Of a stretch of DNA of 64,000 bases, positions 7,612 to 15,968 are shown piece by piece. The notes under the pieces were generated by a model. It searched no databases, was not told where the DNA came from, and saw only the letters and a program-made list of their open reading frames with translations. This DNA is from Pseudomonas knackmussii B13. GTDB lineage: Bacteria > Pseudomonadota > Gammaproteobacteria > Pseudomonadales > Pseudomonadaceae. The translations under genes and the position numbers were made by a program. The stretch is taken from positions 3,603,501 through 3,667,500 of the forward strand of contig NZ_HG322950.1 of NCBI RefSeq assembly GCF_000689415.1, read 5' to 3'. Each line of letters opens with the position of its first letter. The first letter of the stretch is position 1.

Positions 7612-9234
7612 TTAACGCCCGACGGCGGCTTCGCGGCGGACCGGGCTGCTCAGCGCCGGCGTATCGCTCAGCGGCATGCTCTCCGGCCGATAGCCCAGGC
7701 GCAGGCCGCCCCAATGGCGACCATTGACGAAGATCGGCACGGAAAGGTCATGCATCAGCTCGCCCGTGTCACGGCAGTAGGTCTGCAGCAGCAGCGCCTG
7801 CTGGTGGCTGCCGCAGCGGATGCCGGTGCGGTCGTCGAACAGGCGCTTGCTGCGGCTTTTCAGACGATCCACCTCGGGGTCGCCTATCGGCGCCTGGGCG
7901 AACGCGCGGTTGTGGGTCGGCACGTAGCCCTCAGCGGTACAGGCGATGGCGAACACCAGGCCCTCATGACGTTGCAGCAGGTCTTCCTGGATGCGCGGCA
8001 GCACCTCGTCGGTGTAGCGATCGAAGCGCGTGCCGTACTTCTGCGGGTCGGTGCCAGGCACCGGCTGATAGTTGCGGTCGAACAAATCGTCCAAGGAAAT
8101 GCGGCCGTCATCGATATCCGCGGCGAAGCGCGCCCCAATTGCCGACGCGCCCTCGCGAGCCAGGTCATAGATGCGCTGGTGATAGTCGTCCAGACCGACT
8201 TCGGCCAGGCGCTCGCTGATCGCCTCGGCCTGCGCCTCCAGGTGCACAGCGGCATCCGCCAGGCGGTGGGTCTGCTCGTCGCTCACACGCAGGTCGCCGC
8301 GCATGCGCTCGACCGCGGCGAACAGGCTGTCCAGTTGGTGGCGGTTGATCTCGGCACCCTCGGCAATCTCGGTGATCTGCCGCTCGACCCCGGCGGCCAG
8401 CCCCGCGATACCTTCCAGCTGGAGCCCGGTGTGTTCGACCTGGGCGACACCTGCGTCGAGATCGCTGGCCAACTCGCGGATCTGCTCGGCCACTTCGGCG
8501 GTGCGCTGCTGGATTTCCTCGACCATCAGACCAACCTCGTCGGTGGCCTCGGCAGTACGCCCTGCCAGGCCGCGAACTTCCTCGGCAACCACCGCGAAGC
8601 CCCGGCCATGCTCGCCGGCGCGGGCCGCTTCGATGGCGGCATTGAGCGCCAGCAGGTTGGTCTGGTTGGCGATCGACTGAATCACATGCGCCACCCGCTG
8701 GATTTCCTCGCCGCGCTGGTTGAGCGCCTCGATCAGCTCGCGGCTCGCACGCGCGCGGCTGCTCAGCTGGTGCATGCGGGCGATGGCCTGCTGCAACTCG
8801 GCTCGCCCGGCATCGCTGCCGACACGAGCCTGAACGGCAGCGTCGGTCGCCTGCCGGGCAAGGTTCGAAGTGGCGCGCTCGGTATGGATCATCACCTCGG
8901 CGCTGCCAACGATCTGCTCGGCGGCGGCCAATTGCGACTCCAGCCGCTCGACCAGGCGCTGCACCGAATAGGACACGCCGGCGGCGGACAACGCGTTATG
9001 GCTGGTGCCATGCGATAGGTCGCGGGTCAGGGCAGCAAGCTCCTGCGTCGAAGGTGGCGCGCCCGGCACAGGGCGCCGATTACCGACAAACCACGGCAGC
9101 CAGAGCAAGGCAGCACCCAGCAACAGGCACAACGATAACGGCCAGCCGCCCAGCGCCAGGGCGATGAGCAGCAGCAGGAGTCCGGTGGTTTGCAGGGAAA
9201 GAACGAGGAAAAGACGAGAACGCGCGGGGTCCAT
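7612..9234 (-). CDS. Methyl-accepting chemotaxis protein with C-terminal sensory domain
   Basis: A 540-residue chemoreceptor. Two hydrophobic helices lie at the N-terminus (about residues 6-50) with almost no periplasmic loop. The helical signalling region follows, with the invariant hairpin tip IANQTNLLALNAAIEAARAG and EHGRGFAVVAEEVRGLAGRT near residue 200. Unusually, a separate globular region follows it (about 390-530), including FAIACTAEGYVPTHN, FDDRTGIRCGSHQQALLLQTY and MHDLSVPIFVNGRHWGGLRLGY. This cytoplasmic module, known from other pseudomonad transducers, is probably the sensor. The ligand is unknown. The start at 9234 (MDPARSR) is preferred to the upstream ATG at 9261. Confidence 0.88.
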   Translation of the reverse strand: MDPARSRLFLVLSLQTTGLLLLLIALALGGWPLSLCLLLGAALLWLPWFVGNRRPVPGAPPSTQELAALTRDLSHGTSHNALSAAGVSYSVQRLVERLESQLAAAEQIVGSAEVMIHTERATSNLARQATDAAVQARVGSDAGRAELQQAIARMHQLSSRARASRELIEALNQRGEEIQRVAHVIQSIANQTNLLALNAAIEAARAGEHGRGFAVVAEEVRGLAGRTAEATDEVGLMVEEIQQRTAEVAEQIRELASDLDAGVAQVEHTGLQLEGIAGLAAGVERQITEIAEGAEINRHQLDSLFAAVERMRGDLRVSDEQTHRLADAAVHLEAQAEAISERLAEVGLDDYHQRIYDLAREGASAIGARFAADIDDGRISLDDLFDRNYQPVPGTDPQKYGTRFDRYTDEVLPRIQEDLLQRHEGLVFAIACTAEGYVPTHNRAFAQAPIGDPEVDRLKSRSKRLFDDRTGIRCGSHQQALLLQTYCRDTGELMHDLSVPIFVNGRHWGGLRLGYRPESMPLSDTPALSSPVRREAAVGR

Positions 9235-9381
9235 GAGGGCACCTTTCCGACCGTCGACCAAACCCTGGAGCGGGATTGGCGCTGGCCCTGATTATTTTTG
9301 TCCTAATCATTAGGCGACGATTCGCCGGGCGCGGCTATCGTCCCTTAGTCGGAAGTGGCGGGCGTTTGCGGCCAGCTTCGA

Positions 9382-9810
9382 TCAGCCCTGGTCGAGGAAG
9401 CGACCACGATGCTCCACCGCGGGCAGCAGGCACTGTTCGTAGCGGCCGAACAGCGCGTAGCGATTCTGCGCGATACGGTCGTAGCACCAATCGCGCAGCC
9501 AACGCGGCAACACGCGCAACCAACGCAGGTGGCGCCAGGGCCCTGGAAGCTGGGCGATCACGGCGAGGAAGGCGTCGCTCTTTTCGAAAGCACGGGCGCC
9601 CTCGACGTAGAGCATGGTGTCAAAGTGATCGATGGGCAGGTCGAACCAAGCAAGGATCGCCTGGCCCTGAGGCGACTGCACGCTGCACAGGCGAATTGCT
9701 CCAGCGCTGTCGCGGCGGATGAGGAACTGGCTCCAGCCATTGCACAGGCGACAGACACCGTCGAAAAGAACCACGCGGTCGTTGGCGCCGATGTGCGGGG
9801 GAAGCTCCAT
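9382..9810 (-). CDS. DCC-family thiol-disulfide oxidoreductase-like protein (DUF393)
   Basis: A 142-residue protein whose N-terminus VVLFDGVCRLCNGW carries the defining D-x-x-C-x-x-C motif of the DCC/DUF393 family. These small proteins resemble thioredoxin-fold disulfide reductases, but their partner is not known. The rest is rich in Trp and Arg (PWRHLRWLRVLPRWLRDWCYDRIAQNRYALFG), also typical. The ATG at 9810 has AAGGAG eight bases upstream. It is divergent from dusA with about 180 bases between them. Confidence 0.85.
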   Translation of the reverse strand: MELPPHIGANDRVVLFDGVCRLCNGWSQFLIRRDSAGAIRLCSVQSPQGQAILAWFDLPIDHFDTMLYVEGARAFEKSDAFLAVIAQLPGPWRHLRWLRVLPRWLRDWCYDRIAQNRYALFGRYEQCLLPAVEHRGRFLDQG

Positions 9811-9991
9811 GCCATGGTCTCCTTGAATTATTGCCGGCAAGTCTAGCGCGACCGTCGGGGCTCCTGCGCTCGGGGAGGAGCGATTCCTGTTAGACTGGCG
9901 ACCGTTTCGTTGCAGTCTGCCCGACAGGCTGCGCTCCGCTTTCCCCGCTCTCGCGCGCCAAGGCACTGAGCGGCCCAGAACAGACACCCGC

Positions 9992-11002
9992 ATGACCACC
10001 TCGATCGCCCCCACGCCCGCCAGCACTCGCCCCGAACCCTCTCGCCGCTTCTCCGTGGCGCCGATGATGGATTGGACGGACCGCCACTGCCGCTATTTTC
10101 TGCGCCAGCTGTCGAGCCATGCCCTGCTCTACACCGAGATGGTCACCACCGGTGCGCTGCTGCATGGCGATGCCGCGCGCTTCCTGCGCCATGACGAATG
10201 CGAACACCCGCTGGCCCTGCAGCTTGGCGGCAGTTCGCCGGCGGATCTTGCGGCTGCAGCACGCCTGGCCCAGGAGGCCGGCTATGACGAGGTCAACCTG
10301 AACGTCGGCTGCCCCAGCGACCGCGTGCAGAACAACATGATCGGCGCCTGCCTGATGGCCCACCCGGCACTGGTGGCCGATTGCGTCAAGGCGATGCGCG
10401 ATGCCGTGGAGATTCCAGTGACGGTCAAGCACCGCATCGGCATCAACGGCCGCGACAGCTACGCCGAGCTCTGCGATTTCGTCGGCCAGGTCCGCGAGGC
10501 CGGCTGCCGCAGCTTCACCGTGCATGCCCGCATCGCCATCCTCGAAGGCCTGTCGCCCAAGGAAAACCGCGAGATTCCGCCACTGCGCTACGACGTCGCT
10601 GCCCAGCTCAAGCAGGATTTCCCGGACCTGGAGATCATCCTCAACGGCGGCATCAAGACCCTGGAGGAGTGTCGCGAGCACCTGAAGACCTTCGACGGCG
10701 TCATGCTCGGCCGCGAGGCTTATCACAACCCCTATCTGCTGGCGCAGGTGGATGCCGAACTGTACGGCGCGCAGACGCCGGCCATCAGCCGCGCCGACGC
10801 CCTGCGGACCCTGCGCCCCTACATCGAACGGCACATCGCCGAAGGCGGCGCGATGCACCACGTCACCCGCCATGTGCTGGGCCTCGGCCAGGGTTTCCCG
10901 GGTGCGCGACGCTTCCGCCAGCTGCTTTCGGTGGACGTGCACAAGGCCGCCGATCCACTGCAGGTATTCGACCAGGCCGTCGAACTTCTCGCGGGGCGCT
11001 AA
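9992..11002 (+). CDS. dusA: tRNA-dihydrouridine synthase A
   Basis: DusA reduces uridines 20 and 20a of tRNA using FMN and NADPH. The 336-residue protein shows the FMN-barrel start RRFSVAPMMDWTDRHCRYFLR, the catalytic-cysteine loop NLNVGCPSDRVQ (Cys107), the tRNA-positioning KHRIGIN, and the phosphate-binding LNGGIKT and GVMLGREAYHNPYLL. Length and motifs match DusA rather than DusB/C. The region between dusA and tal is 62 bases and contains no terminator, so the two may be co-transcribed. Confidence 0.95.
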   Translation: MTTSIAPTPASTRPEPSRRFSVAPMMDWTDRHCRYFLRQLSSHALLYTEMVTTGALLHGDAARFLRHDECEHPLALQLGGSSPADLAAAARLAQEAGYDEVNLNVGCPSDRVQNNMIGACLMAHPALVADCVKAMRDAVEIPVTVKHRIGINGRDSYAELCDFVGQVREAGCRSFTVHARIAILEGLSPKENREIPPLRYDVAAQLKQDFPDLEIILNGGIKTLEECREHLKTFDGVMLGREAYHNPYLLAQVDAELYGAQTPAISRADALRTLRPYIERHIAEGGAMHHVTRHVLGLGQGFPGARRFRQLLSVDVHKAADPLQVFDQAVELLAGR

Positions 11003-11064
11003 GTCCCGTTGAGCGCGGGATTGCGCTCGGGTAAGGTCGTGGCATCGCAAACGGAAGACCTGCC

Positions 11065-11985
11065 ATGACCTCCAAGCTGGAACAACTGAAGCAGTACACC
11101 ACCGTCGTTGCCGATACCGGTGATTTCGACGCCATTGCCCGCCTGAAGCCGGTGGATGCCACCACCAACCCCTCGCTGCTGCTGAAGGCGGCAGCCCTGC
11201 CCCGTTACGCCGAGCACCTCGCGCGCGCCACCGCGTCCAGTGGCGGCGATACCGGGCTGGCTTGCGACCGCTTTGCCGTGGCGGTAGGCAAGGACATCCT
11301 CGGAGTAATTCCGGGGCGTGTTTCCACCGAAGTCGATGCGCGCCTGTCATTCGATACCGCAGACACCCTGGCTCGCGCCCGCCGCCTGATCGAGCTCTAT
11401 GCCGAACAGGGCGTGGCGAAGGACCGCGTGCTGATCAAGATCGCCGCCACCTGGGAAGGCATCCGCGCCGCCGAACAACTGGAGCGCGACGGCATCCAGA
11501 CCAACCTGACCCTGCTGTTCTCCTTCGCCCAGGCCGCAGCCTGCGCCGACGCCGGCGTGTTCCTGATCTCGCCCTTCGTCGGCCGCATCTACGACTGGTA
11601 CAAGAAGGCCAACAACCGCGATTACATCGGCGCCGAAGACCCGGGCGTACAGTCGGTTGCCCGCATCTATCGCTACTACAAGGCCAACGGCTACCGCACC
11701 GTAGTAATGGGCGCGAGCTTCCGCAACCTCGGGCAGATCGAGCAACTGGCCGGCTGCGATCGCCTGACCATCAGCCCCGAGCTGATCCAGCAACTGGCCG
11801 ACACCCAGGGCGAGCTGCCGCGCAACCTGCAGCCGGGCGGTGGCGAGCCGCGCCAGGTGCTCGACGAAAGCGCCTTCCGCTGGCAGCACAACGAAGACGC
11901 CATGGCCACCGAGAAGCTGGCCGAAGGCATCCGCCTGTTCGCCCGCGACCAGGAGAAGCTCGAGGCCCTGCTCGGCAATCGCTGA
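11065..11985 (+). CDS. tal: Transaldolase
   Basis: Transaldolase moves a dihydroxyacetone unit from sedoheptulose-7-phosphate to glyceraldehyde-3-phosphate in the pentose phosphate pathway. The 306-residue TalB-type protein begins MTSKLEQLKQYTTVVADTGDF, has DATTNPSLLLKA, and the Schiff-base lysine in LIKIAATWEGIRAAEQLE (Lys125). SPFVGRIYDWYKK and MGASFRNLGQI are also typical. It ends at a bidirectional terminator shared with rssC. In PAO1 a tal gene occupies the same position next to this regulator pair (from memory). Confidence 0.95.
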   Translation: MTSKLEQLKQYTTVVADTGDFDAIARLKPVDATTNPSLLLKAAALPRYAEHLARATASSGGDTGLACDRFAVAVGKDILGVIPGRVSTEVDARLSFDTADTLARARRLIELYAEQGVAKDRVLIKIAATWEGIRAAEQLERDGIQTNLTLLFSFAQAAACADAGVFLISPFVGRIYDWYKKANNRDYIGAEDPGVQSVARIYRYYKANGYRTVVMGASFRNLGQIEQLAGCDRLTISPELIQQLADTQGELPRNLQPGGGEPRQVLDESAFRWQHNEDAMATEKLAEGIRLFARDQEKLEALLGNR

Positions 11986-12000
11986 ACGGCACGCAGCCGA

Positions 12001-12036
12001 AAACGAACCGGCGCTTCAGGGCGCCGGTTTCCGTTT
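12001..12036. terminator. Bidirectional terminator between tal and rssC
   Basis: AAACGAACCGGCGC and GCGCCGGTTTCCGTTT form a stem, with A-rich and T-rich ends on both sides, between two convergent genes. Confidence 0.85.
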
Positions 12037-12057
12037 CATCGACGAGGATCGCAGCGA

Positions 12058-12540
12058 TCAGTGGCGCTCGAGGGCGCTCACCAGGTCGTGGAAGGCTTCT
12101 CGGTTGGACTCGTTCAGCCCCATGAGGATGCGGTGGGCTTCCAGCACTTTGCTGCGCACCACTTCCTCCGACTGATCCTGCGGCGGCAGGTCGGTCAGGC
12201 ATTCCGGGCACGGAATGGGACGGTCGACGATGTTGAACACCTGATCGAAACCCATCGACTGCAGCAGACGGGTCATGTCGGGATTGGTGGTCACCACGGT
12301 CGGCAACAGCCCCACCTTCTGCCGGGACAGGATCGACAACTTGGCCAGCAGGCCGAGGGTCGTGCTGTCGATGCTCTGGGCTTCGGTGAGATCGATGATG
12401 ATCGCCGTGAAATTCAGCGCGGCGAAGATTTTTTCAATGGTGGCATCCAGCGCCGAACACAACGTCAGTCGGACTTCGCCCACGAACTTCAGGACGAAAG
12501 AGCCATCCTGCTCGGCGAACTGGATTTTACCGGTACTCAT
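12058..12540 (-). CDS. rssC: STAS-domain anti-sigma factor antagonist, partner of RssB
   Basis: A 160-residue STAS protein. The core (residues 5-105) ends its central strand with IIIDLTEAQSIDSTTLGLLA, where Ser59 after Asp58 aligns with the phosphorylated serine of SpoIIAA-type antagonists; Ser56 is also nearby. A C-terminal extension carries a CPEC pair (PIPCPECLTDLPP). It overlaps rssB by four bases and is translated after it. In pseudomonads the STAS gene downstream of rssB is called rssC. The expected role is to be a substrate of the RssB phosphatase domain in stress sigma-factor control (inference). Confidence 0.82.
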   Translation of the reverse strand: MSTGKIQFAEQDGSFVLKFVGEVRLTLCSALDATIEKIFAALNFTAIIIDLTEAQSIDSTTLGLLAKLSILSRQKVGLLPTVVTTNPDMTRLLQSMGFDQVFNIVDRPIPCPECLTDLPPQDQSEEVVRSKVLEAHRILMGLNESNREAFHDLVSALERH

Positions 12541-13721
12541 GCAAGGTTCCTGCTCAACACCAGCAAGGCGATATCATCCGGCATCTCGGACAACTTGGCC
12601 AGTCCGAAGACTTGGCGCAGGCCATCCAGAGTACCGCCGGCGGCGACGACCTGCTCGGGCAGAGTCGCCTCCTTTTCTTTCAATGTAGTCCCCGGCAGCA
12701 CGTCCAGGATGCCGTCGGAGAACAGCGACAGGCTGAAGGACCGCGGCAGGTCCATCGTCCGATCTTCGTAGGTGGCCTCTTCGAACAGCCCGACCGGCAG
12801 GCCGCGGCCTTCCAAATAGCGCGCCTCGCCGTCCACGTAGATTACCGGGAGCGGCAGGTGACCACCGATGCTGTAAGTCAAACGATCGGTTTCCAGGTCG
12901 ATCACCCCGCCGAGCATGGTCACGTGCTTGCCCAGCTTGGTGTTGATCAGCCCACGGTTGATGTGGCCGAGCACCTCGGACGGCTTGAAGTCGGGCAACG
13001 ACCCGCCCCGCCGCGACTCGTAGAGCAGACGGGTGGTCATGAACTTCAACAGCACGGTGACGAAAGCCGAGGAAGCGCCATGACCGGAAACGTCGGCCAG
13101 GTAGAAGCCGATGCGCCGATCATCGACACGGAAGTAGTCGACGAAGTCACCGGACAGGTACAGCGACGGAATGATCTGGTGGGAGAACTGCAGACCTTCG
13201 GCTTCCCAGGGGGTGACCGGGAGCATGTTCATCTGCACCTGGCGACCGGCGTTCTGGTCTTCCTGCAGCAGGCTCAGGCTGGCCTGCAGCTCGCGGTTGG
13301 TCGCTTCCAGCTTCTCGCGGTAGCGGCGGTTCTCCGAACGAAGGTGCGCGCGATCGAGGGCGCGGCGGACCGAGTGCTCCAGCACTGCGAGGTCTTCCAG
13401 CGGTTTGATCAGGTAGTCGGCGGCGCCCAGTCGCAGCGCTTCGACCACATCGCTCATCACGCCAGCACCGGACAGGACAATCACCGGGATTTCCACGGCC
13501 ATGTCGCCGACCCGACGGATCAGCTCGAGGCCGTCCATCTGCGGCATGCGCAGATCGCATACAACCAGATCGGGCAGCTCATGCTGGAAAATCTGCAGCC
13601 CTTGCTGGCCGTTGGTGGCCTGCAGGACCTTGAATCCACTGTCTTCCAGGTAGGCAGCGAGGCTCTCGCGGACAACCTCGTCGTCATCGATGATCAGCAG
13701 CGTGGCACTGGGTTTGTGCAT
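12537..13721 (-). CDS. rssB: RssB-type response regulator with PP2C phosphatase domain
   Basis: A 394-residue protein: receiver domain (residues 7-120; acidic pocket IIDDDE, phosphoacceptor Asp56 in VVCDLRMP, switch lysine in YLIKPLED), a helical linker (120-170), and a PP2C/SpoIIE-type phosphatase domain (175-392). The phosphatase metal sites look intact: DFVDYFRV, FYLADVSGHGASSAF, SLFSDGILDV and MPDDIALLVL. In E. coli RssB this domain is degenerate and the protein delivers RpoS to ClpXP. Here, with a STAS gene overlapping, an active phosphatase acting on RssC is plausible. The receiver-PP2C-STAS layout also resembles HsbR-HsbA, but gene position and length favour RssB. Confidence 0.85.
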   Translation of the reverse strand: MHKPSATLLIIDDDEVVRESLAAYLEDSGFKVLQATNGQQGLQIFQHELPDLVVCDLRMPQMDGLELIRRVGDMAVEIPVIVLSGAGVMSDVVEALRLGAADYLIKPLEDLAVLEHSVRRALDRAHLRSENRRYREKLEATNRELQASLSLLQEDQNAGRQVQMNMLPVTPWEAEGLQFSHQIIPSLYLSGDFVDYFRVDDRRIGFYLADVSGHGASSAFVTVLLKFMTTRLLYESRRGGSLPDFKPSEVLGHINRGLINTKLGKHVTMLGGVIDLETDRLTYSIGGHLPLPVIYVDGEARYLEGRGLPVGLFEEATYEDRTMDLPRSFSLSLFSDGILDVLPGTTLKEKEATLPEQVVAAGGTLDGLRQVFGLAKLSEMPDDIALLVLSRNLA

Positions 13722-13899
13722 GGGTCATCCAGGCAAACGGCGCCGGAATTGTTGTGAATGGCGCGCATGGAACGGAATTCGGCGCGGGTCGGGGTCGACA
13801 AGGCGCAGACACTACTCCCATCCGTCCTAGGGTTCAAGACAGAGCCCGCCGGGGCGCGCACGGCGCACCCCGGGCCGGAAGAGGAAGGGAGCATGGCCG

Positions 13900-14604
13900 T
13901 CAGAAGTCGTCTTCTACCTGGCCGTCCTTGACCTTGAACTCGCGGTTCTGCAGGTAGGCGTTGCGAATGAAGTTGTACTTGTCACCGCTGATCAGCTTCT
14001 CGGACTTGAGCAGGTCGGCGCGGGTGTCGACCACATCGCCCCCACGGATGCTGTTACGCACTGGCACGTTGTCGATGTACGGGTACATGCCGGTATAGGC
14101 GTCCGGAATCTTCGACGGCGCGTCACGCAGGGTGCTCGGGCCGAGCAGCGGCAGCATCACGTACGGGCCGCTACCCACCCCCCAGTGGCCAAGGGTCTGA
14201 CCGAAGTCCTCATCGTTGCGCTGCAGGCCCATCGGGGTAGCCACGTCGATGAAGCCGGCCAGGCCGAAGGTGGTGTTGAACAGCAGGCGGCTGGTGTCGA
14301 TGCCGGCGTGGCGAGCCTTGCCTTGCAGCAGGTCGTTCACCAGGTTGCGCACATCGCCGATGTTGCTGAAGAAGTTATGGATGCCGGTCTGCATGAAGTC
14401 CGGCGTTACCTTCTGGTAACCCTGCGCCAGCGGTTTCAGGGCATAGGTGTCGAGGGTGTCGTTGAACACGAAGATCGGACGGTTGACGCTTTCCCAGGGG
14501 TCCTCGTCGCTCGCCGCTTGGGCCAGGAAAGGAACCAGAGCCAGGCCGGCGCCGGCCAGCAGGCGTGCGCAGCACTTCATCCAATTGACGCCTAGTGGGC
14601 GCAT
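13900..14604 (-). CDS. mlaA: MlaA/VacJ family outer-membrane phospholipid transport protein
   Basis: MlaA sits in the outer membrane with a porin and removes misplaced phospholipids from the outer leaflet, passing them to MlaC. The 234-residue protein has the family core DPWESVNRPIFVFNDTLDTYALKPLAQGY, FFSNIGDVRNLVNDLLQG, RLLFNTTFGLAGFIDVATPMGL and GHWGVGSGPYVMLPLLGPS. The leader MKCCARLLAGAGLALVPFLAQA-AS looks like a signal peptidase I site with no lipobox cysteine, unlike E. coli MlaA. The ATG at 14604 has AAGGAG at good spacing; an ATG at 14610 is too close to it. Confidence 0.9.
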   Translation of the reverse strand: MRPLGVNWMKCCARLLAGAGLALVPFLAQAASDEDPWESVNRPIFVFNDTLDTYALKPLAQGYQKVTPDFMQTGIHNFFSNIGDVRNLVNDLLQGKARHAGIDTSRLLFNTTFGLAGFIDVATPMGLQRNDEDFGQTLGHWGVGSGPYVMLPLLGPSTLRDAPSKIPDAYTGMYPYIDNVPVRNSIRGGDVVDTRADLLKSEKLISGDKYNFIRNAYLQNREFKVKDGQVEDDF

Positions 14605-14706
14605 CGACATATCTCCTTAGCAAGATCTGAAGAGCCGGCGAGACGGCTCCGAATCGCCGCGCAGTATATAGTTCCGCGCCGCTTTTGCAGACACCGGAAT
14701 ATTTCG

Positions 14707-15126
14707 ATGCACGAACAACCCCTCCTTCACTCGGCCCTGGTCCCGGTTCGCTGGGGCGACATGGACAGCTACGGCCACGTCAACAACACCGTCTACCTGC
14801 AATACGTGGAAGAGGTCCGCTGCAGCTGGTTCGCCAGCGTCGGCATCGATATCAATCACGATAGCCAAGGGCCAGTGGTTCTGCAGAACCTGCACACCTA
14901 CCTGCGCCCTGTCGTCTATCCAGCCACCGTACGGGTGGAGTTGCGCGTGTTGCAGATTGGAAACAGCAGCCTGACCCTCGGGCATCGCCTGAACACCCAG
15001 GAGGCGCCCGACACCCTCTTCGGCGAAGGCCACTGCAAGCTGGTCTGGGTCGATCACGCGGACAATCGCTCGATCCCGTTGCCCGAATCCCTTCGCGCAC
15101 ACCTGCAGCGCTACCTGCCAAGCTGA
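14707..15126 (+). CDS. Hotdog-fold acyl-CoA thioesterase (4HBT type)
   Basis: A 139-residue single hotdog domain. The motif VRWGDMDSYGHVNNTVYLQYVEEVR is the 4-hydroxybenzoyl-CoA/YbgC-type active-site segment with its catalytic aspartate (Asp19). It is divergent from mlaA and converges on the GntR regulator gene, whose stop codon begins at the very next base. The acyl-CoA substrate cannot be told from sequence. Confidence 0.88.
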   Translation: MHEQPLLHSALVPVRWGDMDSYGHVNNTVYLQYVEEVRCSWFASVGIDINHDSQGPVVLQNLHTYLRPVVYPATVRVELRVLQIGNSSLTLGHRLNTQEAPDTLFGEGHCKLVWVDHADNRSIPLPESLRAHLQRYLPS

Positions 15127-15846
15127 TCAGTCCGGGTATTGCACCTGCATGACGATTTCCAGGGCGTCCGGGCGCCAGAACTCCTGGTCCAGCTCGACCG
15201 CTCGCACGCCGTCGGCGTAGCTCAGCCGCTCCAGGAACAAGCCGGGAGAGCCAGGCGCCAACTGCAGCGAGTCGGCCTCGATAGCGCCCAGTGCACAAGG
15301 ATGCATGGCCAAGTCGCAGCGCCGCGGACGCAGGTCGAAGCGCTCCTGCAGCAGCCGGGTCAGCGAAGTGTCCAGGTCTTCTTCGAGCAAGGCCGGCGAA
15401 CACCAGGCCGCGTCCAGCAGGATGTGCTCCAGCAGTACCGGGCGCTCGTCGACCCAGCGTCGCCGCTCGATGCGCAGCAACGCGGCGCCCTCCTCCAGCC
15501 CCATGCGCAGGGCGATCGCGGCATCGGCCCGGGCGTGTTCGCGGCGCAGGGTTTCGGTCCGCGGCACACGCCCCTGGGCGGCGACATAGTCCATGAAGCC
15601 GACCGTGCGCGTCGGGTTGTAGCGCACCCGTGGAGGCGAGACGAACCAGCCGCGGCGATTTTCGCGGTACACCACGCCCTCGGTTTCCAATTGCTGCAGG
15701 GCTTCACGCAGGGTCACCCGTGTGCAGCAGAAGCGTTCGGCCAACTCGCGCTCGCCAGGCAGGCGCGCAGCCAGCCGTTGCTGGGCAATGTCCAGTGCCA
15801 GTTGATCGCGGATGCGCAGGTAATGCAGGGGTTGTTCGGCCGACAT
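15127..15846 (-). CDS. GntR/UTRA (HutC subfamily) regulator, PhnF-like
   Basis: A 239-residue regulator with an N-terminal winged helix (residues 8-72; LPGERELAERFCCTRVTLREALQQLETEGVVYRENRRGWFVSPPRVRYNP) and a C-terminal UTRA ligand-binding domain (85-238; ending in ERLSYADGVRAVELDQEFWRPDALEI). It is divergent from the HAD-like and HD genes, with two 12-bp sites in between that match the mycobacterial PhnF operator. The ligand is probably a phosphonate or related amino compound (inference). The ATG at 15846 (MSAEQPLHYL) was chosen; the longer upstream frame has no family match. Confidence 0.88.
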   Translation of the reverse strand: MSAEQPLHYLRIRDQLALDIAQQRLAARLPGERELAERFCCTRVTLREALQQLETEGVVYRENRRGWFVSPPRVRYNPTRTVGFMDYVAAQGRVPRTETLRREHARADAAIALRMGLEEGAALLRIERRRWVDERPVLLEHILLDAAWCSPALLEEDLDTSLTRLLQERFDLRPRRCDLAMHPCALGAIEADSLQLAPGSPGLFLERLSYADGVRAVELDQEFWRPDALEIVMQVQYPD

Positions 15847-15938
15847 GGAAGCTCTCGGTGCATCTGACCGGCCAATTATAAAGGAGACATCACAGCACCC
15901 GGCGCCCTTCACCGGACCGTCACATTGCCCCGCTAATC

Positions 15939-15962
15939 TGGCCTAGACCATTGTCCAGACCA
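15939..15962. promoter_or_regulatory. Two tandem PhnF-type operators
   Basis: TGGCCTAGACCA (15939-15950) is a near-perfect palindrome, directly followed by TTGTCCAGACCA (15951-15962). The established M. smegmatis PhnF site is TGGTATAGACCA, so the first copy differs at two positions. They lie in the divergent gap between the GntR gene and the HAD-like gene, just before the latter's start. Confidence 0.65.
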
Positions 15963-15968
15963 CCTGCC

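Noticed and set aside
12058..13721. Naming the STAS/regulator pair HsbA and HsbR
   Set aside because: The domain types fit, but the regulator is shorter than I remember HsbR to be and the position next to tal and mlaA matches the RssB/RssC locus.
15951..15968. TTG start of the HAD-like gene at 15951
   Set aside because: It lies within the second operator and adds six residues without family match; the ATG at 15969 is more likely.
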